A stretch of DNA of 63,245 bases from Acidobacteriota bacterium (GTDB taxonomy: Bacteria > Acidobacteriota > Blastocatellia > RBC074), in contig JAHBSF010000027.1 in NCBI GenBank assembly GCA_019639255.1, forward strand, positions 1 to 63,245. The letters run 5' to 3'. Shown here piece by piece: positions 1-10,013 of the stretch (the first letter of the stretch is position 1; each line of letters opens with the position of its first letter). The notes under the pieces were generated by a model that saw nothing but the letters and a program-made list of their open reading frames with translations, did no database searches and had not been told where the DNA came from. Position numbers and translations under genes: made by a program.

Positions 1-9
1 TGCTTGTAC

Positions 10-645
10 TCACTCTCCTTGCGGCTTCAATTCGCCGTTCTCAAGTACCAGGTCGTCTTCGGTCCCGACGCGGCGGTCGGGGCCGGCCGAAGCGATGCGG
101 TAGCGTTGGGCCGTACCCTGATATACAAGCGGCGTGCCCCACAGATCGAAGCGCACAATCGGACTCAGGTAACGAGGCGCGAGTTCATCGAGCAGACGGC
201 CGATTTCCTCCGCCTCGACGTAACGACCGCGCTCGCGCCGGTAATAATCGAGTCCGTCGGCAAAACGCATAAGCGTAATTTCGGTTCGACGCGCTTTTTC
301 GCGGCGCACGGCTTCCTCTACGAGTTCCACCGATTCCCAGTTGCGGTCGCCGAGGCGGATTTCGGCCACGCGCCACTCGCGATCCTCGCGCACAAAGCGG
401 AATGCCGTCTCTATCTGCGCCTGGACTATTACATTGTCGCCCTGCCCGGACCTGATGCTTCTGACCTGCACCTGATCGCGCTTGAAATCGGCGCCGAAAA
501 GACGCTGGAGTTCGCTGCGCGCGCGGCCTATGCCCAGATTCTCGGCCGCCCCCGCGACAAACCATGCGCAGCCCATCAGCACGGCAAGCAGCGCGGCTGC
601 GGCTGCAAAACGCTGTTTTCCGATGTCATAGAATCGCTTCAGCAT
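10..645 (-). CDS. Membrane-anchored protein with pseudopilin-like (T2SS G) C-terminus
   Basis: Encodes 211 residues. One hydrophobic segment lies near the N-terminus (about residues 12-32), so the protein is probably a single-pass inner-membrane or lipoprotein-like protein; it lacks the type IV prepilin leader (G followed by F/M-T-L-x-E). The last 45 residues carry the motif SAGPDRRVGTEDDL, the calcium-site loop seen at the end of type II secretion pseudopilin GspG proteins (usual form GPDGxxGTxDD). The middle (about 35-130) is charged and unrecognised. A second protein in this window (47766-48680) has the same ending on a different membrane anchor, so the pseudopilin tail appears to be reused as a module. 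Function is unknown; a role in pilus or secretion assembly would only be a guess from the tail. Confidence 0.7.
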   Translation of the reverse strand: MLKRFYDIGKQRFAAAAALLAVLMGCAWFVAGAAENLGIGRARSELQRLFGADFKRDQVQVRSIRSGQGDNVIVQAQIETAFRFVREDREWRVAEIRLGDRNWESVELVEEAVRREKARRTEITLMRFADGLDYYRRERGRYVEAEEIGRLLDELAPRYLSPIVRFDLWGTPLVYQGTAQRYRIASAGPDRRVGTEDDLVLENGELKPQGE

Positions 646-707
646 AGAAATCGCTCAGCTTTCCACCCTCGCCGGATGGTAACAGAACGCGCCGAATCGA
701 AGCAAAC

Positions 708-797
708 TGGGAGAGAAATTACCGAACAAACGGAAGAGAGCCCTTTTTGCACGTCTTTCGTTTATTTTCGATTGTTGCGTTGCCTCTTCTCTTCCTT
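708..797. repeat. Family A palindrome, degenerate copy
   Basis: A worn copy of the family A element. The left arm is recognisable (GAACAAACGGAA) and the right arm is pyrimidine rich (TTTCGTTTATTTTCG, then TTGCGTTGCC). Unlike most copies it lies between two divergent genes, not at a 3' end. Confidence 0.55.
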
Positions 798-858
798 CCG
801 CCGCCGGAATGCGCGATACTTCTCGCCGTCGCATCCCTCCCGAAAGTCGACGGCTAAG

Positions 859-2259
859 ATGGGCGATCTCGAAAACAAAGCCAGGGAGTTCGCCGACTGG
901 TCGCACGAAATGAAGCGCGACTGGGACGAACGCGCGCGCCACGACGCGAAGTGGTTTATCTACCCGCGCGGCTTTCAACTCTCTGAACGCTCCTTCGACG
1001 CTACGGGCGCGCGCGAGGTCGAACGCCTCGTACGCGAGGATCTGGAACTGCTCACGGGCGGACGCGATCCGCGCAACTTGCGCCTGCTCGAACTCGGTTG
1101 CGGCATCGGACGGATGACCGGACACCTGGCGCGCATATTCGGAGAAGTGCACGCTACGGACGTCTCGGGCGAGATGATACGGCAGGCGCGCGAGCGATTG
1201 ACCAATTTCCCGAACATTCATCTTTACGAAACCAGCGGCTACGACTTCGCCGAGCTTCCCGATGAATTCGTCGATGTAGCCTTCTCGGCCTTCGTCTTTC
1301 AGCACGTGCCGAGCCCGGAAATCATTTCATCGAACCTGCACGACGCCTACCGCGTGCTGCGCACCGGAGGCGCATTCAAGTTTCAGACCAACTCGCTGAC
1401 TACGTTCGATTTCGAGGAAATGGAAAAGGACACCTGGATGGGCGCGTCATTTCCCGAGCCGCTGATCCGCGCTTTCGCCGCATCCACCGACGCGCAACTG
1501 ATCGCAATCGACGGCGCCGGTTCGCAGTACTGCTGGACTATAATCAGGAAACGCACGCCGGGCGCGCCGCGCCGCTATGTGGAATCCCCACTGCGCATAG
1601 CTTTTTTCGGACGCACCGATGCGCCGATGGAAAAACGCGCGCCCGTGGCCGGCGCTCACGCCTCGCTTACGCTTGTGGCCGCCGGACTGCGCCGCGATGC
1701 GGTGGACTGCAACTCGCTCGTAGTGGACATATCGGGGCTTGAAGTCGCGCCGTGTTACGTAGGTCCGGTGCGCGGAGCGTTTGCATCGCTTCTGCCTGCG
1801 GAAGTCGTAGGGTTGTTTGCGCGGCTGACTCGCATAGATTTTCACCTGCCCGCCGGCTCTCCCACCGGTGCAGCGGACGTAAGCGTGCGCGTGCCGAGCG
1901 GAGAGATGTCGGCGCCGGTCAGGGTCGAGTTCGTATCGCCGCCGCCCGTAATCCCGCACATAGCGCGGATAATGAACGGCAGCAGCGAGACCGCTGAAAT
2001 CCGCAGTCTGGGACCGAAATCGCTCGTCAGACTGCACGTAGAGGGACTCGACGAATCCGCCGACGCCGGCAACATCCGCGTCCAGATCGGCGAACGCATA
2101 GTCAAACCCTGCTACGTCGGCGCAATCACCGGCCACAGCCTTTACCGCGTCGATTTGCAGTTGCCGCCGGGCATCCGCACCGGACTTGCCGACCTGCGTT
2201 TGTACTTCGGCAATCTGGCATCCCCGGTGGAAAGAATCGAGGTTCGCGCCGGGGAATAA
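859..2259 (+). CDS. SAM-dependent methyltransferase fused to two TIGR03437/IPT-like beta domains
   Basis: Encodes 466 residues from the ATG at 859; the open frame runs much further upstream, but that part is opposite the previous gene. Residues about 40-230 form a class I SAM methyltransferase: motif I LELGCGIGRMTG near residue 77, the acidic loop HATDVSG near 98, and a motif like FVFQHVPS further on. From about residue 270 there are two copies of a beta module, each with CYVGP or CYVGA, then HLPAG or QLPPG, then a glycine-rich end. This is the same pattern that ends the TIGR03437 surface proteins elsewhere in the window (VGP-x-GLDQIN-x-LP). There is no signal peptide, so an extracellular-type domain appears on a cytoplasmic enzyme. 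The substrate is unknown. Confidence 0.8.
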   Translation: MGDLENKAREFADWSHEMKRDWDERARHDAKWFIYPRGFQLSERSFDATGAREVERLVREDLELLTGGRDPRNLRLLELGCGIGRMTGHLARIFGEVHATDVSGEMIRQARERLTNFPNIHLYETSGYDFAELPDEFVDVAFSAFVFQHVPSPEIISSNLHDAYRVLRTGGAFKFQTNSLTTFDFEEMEKDTWMGASFPEPLIRAFAASTDAQLIAIDGAGSQYCWTIIRKRTPGAPRRYVESPLRIAFFGRTDAPMEKRAPVAGAHASLTLVAAGLRRDAVDCNSLVVDISGLEVAPCYVGPVRGAFASLLPAEVVGLFARLTRIDFHLPAGSPTGAADVSVRVPSGEMSAPVRVEFVSPPPVIPHIARIMNGSSETAEIRSLGPKSLVRLHVEGLDESADAGNIRVQIGERIVKPCYVGAITGHSLYRVDLQLPPGIRTGLADLRLYFGNLASPVERIEVRAGE

Positions 2260-2426
2260 AAATATCGTTACCACCTCGGCTGTTTCTTCGTATAAGGCAA
2301 GGCAACGAACCCAAATTTATGAGACTGGAACGCAAGAGTGAATACGGGCCCGACGGTATAAACCGGGAATATTGACCTTTCCGCCTGTTCCGCATTCCCT
2401 GCTGCGTTCGCGAAAGGAAGACTACT

Positions 2427-3344
2427 GTGTATTCGAGACGAGAATTCGGGAAGATGACCCTCGCCGGTCTGTCGCTGACGCCCGTTCTCAAGGGCCTGGT
2501 CAAAGCCGACTCCGGGATCAACGGCGTGCGCATAGGCGTTCAGTCCTACAGCTTTCGCACGCTTTCCCTCGACGAGGCAATCAAGGCGATGGTCGATATC
2601 GGCATCAAGGAGTGCGAACTGTTTTCCGGCCACGTAGAGCCGCGGCCCGCGCGCCCCCCGCAGGCTGCCGGCGCTGCAGGCGCTGCACCGCCTCGCGGAC
2701 CGAATCCCGCAATGCGCGAAGAAACGCGCAATTGGCGATTGACTACATCGCTCGATCATTTCACCGCTGTACGCAGGAAATTCGATGCGGCGGGCGTCAA
2801 GCTCCAGGCCTACAACCTGAGCTTCAACGACAGCTTCACCGACGAGGAAATCGACCGCGGCTTCGAAATGGCCAGAGCGCTCGGCGTCCCCATCATCACC
2901 GCGTCCTCTACGGTAACGGCCGCCAAACGCGTCGCGCCGTTCGCCGACAAGCACAAGATCACCGTAGCGATGCACGGGCACTCGAACGTGACGGATCCGA
3001 ATGAATTCGCCAAGCCGGAAAGCTTCTTTGCGGCGCTCGCAATGTCGAAGCATTTCGCCGTCAATCTGGACATCGGCCACTTCTTCGCCGCCGGCTACGA
3101 CCCCGTCGCCTTCATCGAGGCGCATCACGCGCGCATCGTCAACCTGCACCTGAAGGATCGCAAAAAGGACCAGGGAGCCAACACGCCGTGGGGGGAGGGA
3201 GACACCCCGATAAAAGAGGTGCTCCGGCTGCTGAAAACCAGAAAATACGATATTCCCGCCAATATCGAATACGAATACCGCGGCGAAGACGCCGTAGCCG
3301 AAGTCAGAAAGTGCTTCCAGTACTGCAAGGACGCGCTCGCCTGA
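2427..3344 (+). CDS. Tat-exported TIM-barrel sugar phosphate isomerase/epimerase family protein
   Basis: Encodes 305 residues from a GTG start preceded by GAAAGGAAG. The N-terminus [12 protein letters not shown] is a twin-arginine signal. The body matches the xylose-isomerase-like TIM-barrel superfamily: NLDIGHF and NLHLKDRK towards the C-terminus supply the usual acidic and histidine metal ligands, with EYEYRG near the end. A proline/alanine-rich insert sits at about residues 72-95. The next gene, 26 nt downstream, is a Gfo/Idh/MocA oxidoreductase. This pairing is common in acidobacterial and planctomycete sugar catabolism, where exported oxidoreductases and isomerases act on oxidised sugars or inositols. 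The exact substrate cannot be read from the sequence. Confidence 0.85.
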   Translation: MYSRREFGKMTLAGLSLTPVLKGLVKADSGINGVRIGVQSYSFRTLSLDEAIKAMVDIGIKECELFSGHVEPRPARPPQAAGAAGAAPPRGPNPAMREETRNWRLTTSLDHFTAVRRKFDAAGVKLQAYNLSFNDSFTDEEIDRGFEMARALGVPIITASSTVTAAKRVAPFADKHKITVAMHGHSNVTDPNEFAKPESFFAALAMSKHFAVNLDIGHFFAAGYDPVAFIEAHHARIVNLHLKDRKKDQGANTPWGEGDTPIKEVLRLLKTRKYDIPANIEYEYRGEDAVAEVRKCFQYCKDALA

Positions 3345-3370
3345 ACACCCGCCCACGGAGGATGAAATCA

Positions 3371-5002
<1,632 letters not shown>

Positions 5003-5101
5003 GGAAGAGAGATAACGGAACAAGCGAAATAAGACGGAATCTACGGAAATATTCAACTTTTCCGTAGTTTTCGTGTTATTTCGTTTGTTCCGTTATCTCT
5101 C
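5003..5101. repeat. Family A palindrome between convergent genes
   Basis: Complete copy. The left arm begins GGAAGAGAGATAACGG directly after the TAA of the oxidoreductase, and the right arm ends TTATCTCT two bases before the stop of the monooxygenase on the other strand. The arms pair over about 40 bp with a loop near TATTCAACTT. This fills the whole convergent intergenic gap, so it is positioned as a bidirectional 3'-end hairpin. Confidence 0.9.
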
Positions 5102-7330
5102 TTATCTGACTTTGAGTTTCACCGTATTGGCGGCAGCGTCGCCTGCCGTCAGCACGAGATCGACATCACCCGCGACTCCCGCAGGCACGCGCGTATTGAT
5201 CTGATCGAGTCCGACAAACGCCCCTTGAGGTCCTGCAAACAGCACCGGCGCCTCGACTCCGCCGATTGTGATCCTCACCACGGATAAAGATGCGCGCCGC
5301 ACCCCCGTGCCGAACAGCACCAGAAAATCCCCCGCGTCGATTTCATTGGGCGTGCCGTCTACATTGCCTACGGCGGAATAAGTAACGCCGTCAACCGTCC
5401 TGAGCGCCGCCGGAGCGCCCGCGCCCGAAGAATTTGAGGTAAACAGCGACGGCGCAGTCGAGGCGATGGTAATTTCTCCGCGCGACAATGTTGCATCGCC
5501 TGCGGTGATTTCGATTACAGCCGCGCCGTTTTGCGTGCCGGGAGGAATCAGAAAATTTATCTGCCCCGGGGATACGAAAAACAGCGGCGCAGCCACGCCG
5601 TTTACCCGCACGCGCGTGCCTCCCATCTCGGTCGGAAGCGGCACTTCCCCGGCTACAAGCGTCGTCCCGGCCAGATGCGTCCCGAATGCAGCAACGATCG
5701 AATCGGCGGATGAGGGCCGGTTTCCGGCAAAACTTGCGGCCGACACGACAGCCAACCCGAGCGCCGTTCCCGCACGAGTGAAATTTTGCGCAGCGGACCG
5801 CGCTCCGTCGGGATTGAGTATCCTGACCTCCACGGTTTGACCGGGCGGCGCCGATACTTTCCACATATGCGACGACAGCAGCGTCAGAACGTCTCCATCG
5901 GCGTTTTCCGTGTCGCGCACGATGCGGCCGTCGATTTCGATTTCCGCGCCGTCTCTGATGTTCCTGCCCTCGACGACCAGCGTTCCGTCGGGCGCCGCCT
6001 CGATTGATTCGATGGAGGGATTGGAGACGGGCAGGTCCTGAAAATCGAACGTAAAGCCGATGATTGCAAGCGCCATTTCATCTGTGGTTCTTTCGCCGTA
6101 AGAGACGCTTTGCGGCGGCGAACTCGGATTGCGCGGATTGGACGCCGAGTTGTCGTACACAGACTTTAATCTTATTACGGCGCCGGCGGGCGCCGGGACC
6201 GGGTTGGTGAAATGGTAGAAGCTCTGCCAGTTGAAATCCCAGTCGTCGATACGGATCAGACATTCGGGCTGACCGCCCGGCTTCGTCATCTCGATGCTGA
6301 TCTCGCGGCCGAGCAGATGCATATGCGGCGCTATCGAAATCAGATGCGCACCGAGAAAATTTTGAAACGAGGCCGATACTTCATGGCGCTGTGCACCTGC
6401 CGGTATGACGAAATTCCTGCTTTCAAGCGGGTAGAAATTCAGCTCCTTTTTCACCGGAGTACGGGCAAATCTCAATCCGATCTGCGTCGCATCGCTTTCG
6501 GGAGTCGCACCCGGGTAGTAGTGCAACTGAAGCACGACGCGCGAATGCCTGCCGAGCCGTATCCCTACGCCGTCCGGTTCCTCGCTCCCGCGCGAGCCCG
6601 GCGCCCACGCCGTCAATATCCCGGATGTCGAAAAACCCGGCCCGCCGAAACAGGTATACCCCGGCCCCGGATCCGCCGCATCGAGCGCCTCCGACGCCCC
6701 CACAGGATCCAGAAACGCTATCACGTGATGCACTATGCGCCGGTTGCCCGGACGCACTTCGACGCTTGAGACGAAACGGTCGCTGCGCAGATCCACGGGA
6801 ACGGAAAAACACCGGTAGATGTCTCCGCCCACGGGCGGCGTGTAGGGCTCGGGCATCGAGACTATGTGGTCCGGTTCGCCGAGCGCCCAGTCGTCGGGAA
6901 ATACGAGCGGAGGCGGCAGGTCCGAGGCATCGCCTTCGGGCGAGCCTGCGTCTACCCAGGCGGCGATAGTTGCGCGTTCTGCATCCGTGAGTCCGCGCAC
7001 CTCGCGAAACTCGCCGCATCCGGGTGAGGGCTTCCACGGCGGCATCCTGCGCAAAAGCACCTGTTCGCGTATGGCCCGCGCCCAGGGGCGCGCCTGCTGA
7101 TAGGTCGTGAGCGAAAACGGCGCGATGTCGCCGGGACGGTGGCAGCTCTGGCAGTTTTTCTGGAGTATGCGCACGACCTCCCTGTTGAAGGTCGGAGTCT
7201 GCGCATTCGTGCGGCGAGTGTTTGCGCGTCGATCGCTGCGGGATTCGACGTCGAGCGCCCCGATGGTCAGGAGCACTACGCCGAAGACCAATGAGACAAA
7301 CGCCGGCAGACGCCTGAAACGTAAAGCCAT
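5102..7330 (-). CDS. Secreted copper type II monooxygenase-like protein with c-type haem site and TIGR03437 tail
   Basis: Encodes 742 residues. A signal anchor occupies about 8-27. A haem c site CQSCH (C60, C63, H64) with a likely axial methionine in RRMPPW precedes a peptidylglycine/dopamine-beta-monooxygenase-like fold. The copper ligands of that family are visible: the HH pair (H201, H202 in IVHHV), H270 in LQLHYY, HxH in APHMHLLG (H336, H338) and a methionine in TDEMALA (M419). The last 230 residues form a TIGR03437 duplicated domain (FFVSPGQINFLIPPG, then VGLDQINTRVPAG). The arrangement suggests an extracellular or periplasmic copper enzyme with its own electron-transfer haem, tethered or displayed by the tail. 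An upstream GGGAG supports the start. The substrate is unknown. Confidence 0.85.
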   Translation of the reverse strand: MALRFRRLPAFVSLVFGVVLLTIGALDVESRSDRRANTRRTNAQTPTFNREVVRILQKNCQSCHRPGDIAPFSLTTYQQARPWARAIREQVLLRRMPPWKPSPGCGEFREVRGLTDAERATIAAWVDAGSPEGDASDLPPPLVFPDDWALGEPDHIVSMPEPYTPPVGGDIYRCFSVPVDLRSDRFVSSVEVRPGNRRIVHHVIAFLDPVGASEALDAADPGPGYTCFGGPGFSTSGILTAWAPGSRGSEEPDGVGIRLGRHSRVVLQLHYYPGATPESDATQIGLRFARTPVKKELNFYPLESRNFVIPAGAQRHEVSASFQNFLGAHLISIAPHMHLLGREISIEMTKPGGQPECLIRIDDWDFNWQSFYHFTNPVPAPAGAVIRLKSVYDNSASNPRNPSSPPQSVSYGERTTDEMALAIIGFTFDFQDLPVSNPSIESIEAAPDGTLVVEGRNIRDGAEIEIDGRIVRDTENADGDVLTLLSSHMWKVSAPPGQTVEVRILNPDGARSAAQNFTRAGTALGLAVVSAASFAGNRPSSADSIVAAFGTHLAGTTLVAGEVPLPTEMGGTRVRVNGVAAPLFFVSPGQINFLIPPGTQNGAAVIEITAGDATLSRGEITIASTAPSLFTSNSSGAGAPAALRTVDGVTYSAVGNVDGTPNEIDAGDFLVLFGTGVRRASLSVVRITIGGVEAPVLFAGPQGAFVGLDQINTRVPAGVAGDVDLVLTAGDAAANTVKLKVR

Positions 7331-7348
7331 GGCCCGAAACTCCCGAAT

Positions 7349-7448
7349 AAGAGAGATAACGGAACAAACGAAATTAAACGAAAATTACGGAAAAGTTTGT
7401 ATATTTCCGTAATTTTCGTTTCATTTCGTTTGTTCCGTTATCTCTCTA
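7349..7448. repeat. Family A palindrome
   Basis: Complete copy with arms AGAGAGATAACGGAACAAAC and its complement around a loop GTTTGTATA. It lies between fabF and the monooxygenase, which are transcribed in the same direction, a few bases past the fabF stop codon. Confidence 0.9.
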
Positions 7449-7454
7449 CTTTCC

Positions 7455-8711
7455 TCATCCATCGTAGCGCCGGAAAAGCAGCGCCGCATTCGTGCCGCCG
7501 AAGCCGAAACTGTTTGACAGGGCGCAGCGCACTCTTGCGGGCCGCGCCTTGTTGGGCACACAGTCGAGATCGCACTCGGGATCGGGCGTCTCGTAATTTA
7601 TCGTTGGAGGCAGGATCTGATGGTAGACCGAAAGCGCAGTGATTGCGGCTTCCAGACCTCCTGCGCCGCCGAGCAGATGGCCGGTCATAGACTTTGTAGC
7701 GCTCACTGCAAGCGAATAGGCATGATCGCCGAACGCGCGTTTTATCGCCAGCGTCTCGATACGGTCGCCCACGGGCGTTGACGTAGCGTGTACGTTGATG
7801 TAATCGACTTGCGCGGAATCCACGCCCGCGTCTGCGATCACGCGCCGCATCACGCGCATCGGCCCGTCGCCGTCATCCGAGGGGGATGTAATGTGATACG
7901 CGTCGCCGGTCATGCCGTAGCCGATGATTTCGGCGTAGATGCGCGCTCCCCGCGCGCGGGCGTGTTCGAGTTCTTCGAGCACGAGTATGCCGGCGCCCTC
8001 GCCTATGACGAAACCGTCGCGGCCCTTGTCGAATGGACGCGAAGCGCGCGCCGGTTCGTCGTTGCGCGTCGAGAGCGCGCGCATCGCGGCGAATCCGCCC
8101 ACCGACATAGGAGTAATGGCGCCCTCGCTTCCGCCGCATATCATCGCAACGGCATCACCGCGCTGTATGATCTTGAAGCTGTCTCCGATGGCGTGCGCGC
8201 CGGAGCTGCACGCGGTCGCGGTAGCCGAGTTCGGCCCCTTGGCGCCGGTGTGGATCGAGACGTATCCGGCGGCGAGATTGACTATCGATGCGGGTATGAA
8301 GAACGGGGAAATGCGGCCCGGCCCACCTTCGAGCATTTTTGCGTGCTCACGTTCGAAGACGCTGAATCCGCCGATCCCGCTGCCGATGTAGGCGCCTACG
8401 GACTCGGCGATTTCTTCAGTCACCTTCAATCCGGAATCGGCGAGGGCTTCGAGCGCAGCGGCTATGGCGAAGAAGATGAAGTAATCCATCTTCTTGAGAT
8501 CCTTCTTCTCGACGAACTTCGTCGGCTCGAACCCCTTGGTTTCGGCGGCGAAGCGCACCGTATGGCCGCTTGTGTCGAACCGAGTGATCTTGTCGACGCC
8601 GCAGCGTCCGGCGATCAGCCCCGCCCACGTCTCTTCGGTCGTGTTTCCGAGCGGACTGACCACTCCGATTCCCGTTACGACCACCCGTTTCTTGCTCAGC
8701 TCGTTTGTCAC
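7455..8711 (-). CDS. fabF: 3-oxoacyl-ACP synthase II (FabF)
   Basis: Encodes 418 residues, the normal size for KAS II. It elongates acyl-ACP with malonyl-ACP in type II fatty acid synthesis in the cytoplasm. Catalytic residues are visible: nucleophile C168 in TACSSG, the first histidine in VHATSTPVGD and the second in KSMTGHLLGGAGG, with the C-terminal NSFGFGGTN loop. It is the last fatty-acid gene of the minus-strand cluster, 181 nt after acpP. The only other condensing enzyme one would expect in this cluster, FabH, is absent. Confidence 0.96.
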   Translation of the reverse strand: MTNELSKKRVVVTGIGVVSPLGNTTEETWAGLIAGRCGVDKITRFDTSGHTVRFAAETKGFEPTKFVEKKDLKKMDYFIFFAIAAALEALADSGLKVTEEIAESVGAYIGSGIGGFSVFEREHAKMLEGGPGRISPFFIPASIVNLAAGYVSIHTGAKGPNSATATACSSGAHAIGDSFKIIQRGDAVAMICGGSEGAITPMSVGGFAAMRALSTRNDEPARASRPFDKGRDGFVIGEGAGILVLEELEHARARGARIYAEIIGYGMTGDAYHITSPSDDGDGPMRVMRRVIADAGVDSAQVDYINVHATSTPVGDRIETLAIKRAFGDHAYSLAVSATKSMTGHLLGGAGGLEAAITALSVYHQILPPTINYETPDPECDLDCVPNKARPARVRCALSNSFGFGGTNAALLFRRYDG

Positions 8712-8728
8712 AACAACCTTCCTTGCCC

Positions 8729-8788
8729 AATCAAAGCTGAATCAAAGCTGAATCAAAGCCGTATCAAAACCGGATCGAAGCCGTATCG
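8729..8788. repeat. Five 11-bp tandem units upstream of fabF
   Basis: The units are AATCAAAGCTG twice, AATCAAAGCCG, TATCAAAACCG and GATCGAAGCCG, followed by a partial unit. The period is close to one DNA helical turn. The array lies in the 5' leader of fabF, between acpP and fabF on the transcribed strand. Confidence 0.8.
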
Positions 8789-8819
8789 TGAAGTGGTCGT
8801 GCTTCGGGGTGGTGAAGCG

Positions 8820-8851
8820 AGACCCCGCCCCAAAAAATTGGGGCGAGGTCT
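8820..8851. terminator. Hairpin between acpP and fabF
   Basis: An inverted repeat with arms AGACCCCGCCCC and GGGGCGAGGTCT (one mismatch) around an A/T loop. It lies just downstream of acpP on the transcribed strand. No U tract follows, so it may be a partial terminator or a 3'-end stabiliser that lets acpP exceed fabF, a common need because acyl carrier protein is abundant. Confidence 0.5.
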
Positions 8852-8892
8852 GGGCTCTGAGCAGGATCACATCGCTCCGATCGAACGGACGC

Positions 8893-9132
8893 CTACTTCT
8901 GATGGTTCTTGATGTAGCTTACAGCGTCGCTGACCTTCAGGATCTTCTCAGCCTCCTCATCGGGGATCTCAATACCGAACTCCTCCTCGAAACGCATCAC
9001 CAGTTCTACGGTGTCGAGCGAATCGGCGCCCAGGTCTTCGATGAAGCTCGCGTTCATCGTCACCTCGGACTCCTCCACTCCCAACTCGTCCACAATAATC
9101 TGTTTAACCTTGTCCTCTATCGACTCTGCCAT
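8893..9132 (-). CDS. acpP: Acyl carrier protein
   Basis: Encodes 79 residues, the usual ACP length, from an ATG with the ribosome site GGAGG eight bases upstream. The open frame extends further 5', but the homology starts at [13 protein letters not shown]. The 4'-phosphopantetheine attachment serine sits in [10 protein letters not shown], and the acidic helix II ([14 protein letters not shown]) is typical. It carries growing acyl chains for FabG, FabF, FabD and PlsX, all encoded beside it. The genes form one co-directional block with fabG 64 nt upstream. Confidence 0.97.
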   Translation of the reverse strand: MAESIEDKVKQIIVDELGVEESEVTMNASFIEDLGADSLDTVELVMRFEEEFGIEIPDEEAEKILKVSDAVSYIKNHQK

Positions 9133-9196
9133 GAGTTCCTCCGTGGGTATCTGATTATGATCGGGGCAGGAAGAAGCGCCGCAGCGCTGCACTTCT

Positions 9197-9940
9197 TCAC
9201 ATATACATCCCGCCGTTGACATTGAGCACTTGGCCCGTGATATAGCCTGCCTCATCCGAGGCGAGAAAAGCAACCGCATAAGCGACATCCAGATCGCTGC
9301 CCGGACGCTTGAGCGGAATCTGTTCGAGCATCCCGGCGCGCGCCGCTTCGCTCATCGCACCGGTCATCGGCGTTTCGATATAACCGGGCGCGACGGCGTT
9401 GACCGTAATATTTCTCGACGCGTACTCGCGCGCAACCGCCTTGGTCATCCCTATAATTCCGGCCTTCGCCGAAATGTAATTCACCTGACCGACGTTTCCC
9501 GCCTGCGCTACAACCGACGTCAGGTTGATGATCCGCCCGCGCCGCGCCCTGGTCATCATCGGCAATACCGACTGCGTCATCAGAAATACGCCGGTCAGAT
9601 TGGTCCGGATCACCGCATCCCAATCCTCGCGCTTCATACGCAGCATCAACCCGTCGCGCGTCACCGCAGCATTGTTTACCAGAATCGTCGCAGGCCCCAG
9701 GCCCTCGGCCACGGCCCTGACCGCCGCCGCAATCTCGTCTGCGTCGGCCATATCCGCACGCAGGGCAAACGCACGGCACCCAAGCGCGCGAATCTCCTCG
9801 GCCGCCTCAACGCATTTGTCGAGCGAACGCGCAAGCACCGCTACATCCGCGCCGCACCGCGCAAGCAGTAGCGCCGTGGCGCGCCCAATGCCCTGCGAAC
9901 CGCCCGTAACAATCGCTACATGTCCTTCCAGATTGAACAT
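9197..9940 (-). CDS. fabG: 3-oxoacyl-ACP reductase (FabG)
   Basis: Encodes 247 residues of the short-chain dehydrogenase family. It reduces 3-oxoacyl-ACP with NADPH in fatty acid elongation. The cofactor loop TGGSQGIG is near residue 13, NNAA near residue 89, the catalytic serine in NLTSVVA and the YxxxK pair in [16 protein letters not shown] and the C-terminal [12 protein letters not shown] match FabG rather than a general dehydrogenase. It lies between fabD and acpP, its standard position. Confidence 0.95.
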   Translation of the reverse strand: MFNLEGHVAIVTGGSQGIGRATALLLARCGADVAVLARSLDKCVEAAEEIRALGCRAFALRADMADADEIAAAVRAVAEGLGPATILVNNAAVTRDGLMLRMKREDWDAVIRTNLTGVFLMTQSVLPMMTRARRGRIINLTSVVAQAGNVGQVNYISAKAGIIGMTKAVAREYASRNITVNAVAPGYIETPMTGAMSEAARAGMLEQIPLKRPGSDLDVAYAVAFLASDEAGYITGQVLNVNGGMYM

Positions 9941-9962
9941 CTCGTCAACTCTCGCAGTCAGT

Positions 9963-10007
9963 CATCACAATCCGGCGCATCACAATCCGGCGCATCACAA
10001 TCCGGTG
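9963..10007. repeat. Three 15-bp direct repeats between fabD and fabG
   Basis: CATCACAATCCGGCG occurs twice and CATCACAATCCGGTG once, in perfect register, in the short spacer just downstream of fabD. It looks like a slippage product. No ORF uses it. Confidence 0.85.
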
Positions 10008-10013
10008 CGGGAT

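Noticed and set aside
4-858. Long N-terminal extension of the methyltransferase reading frame
   Set aside because: It is antisense to the gene at 10-645 and runs through a family A repeat; motif conservation starts after 859.
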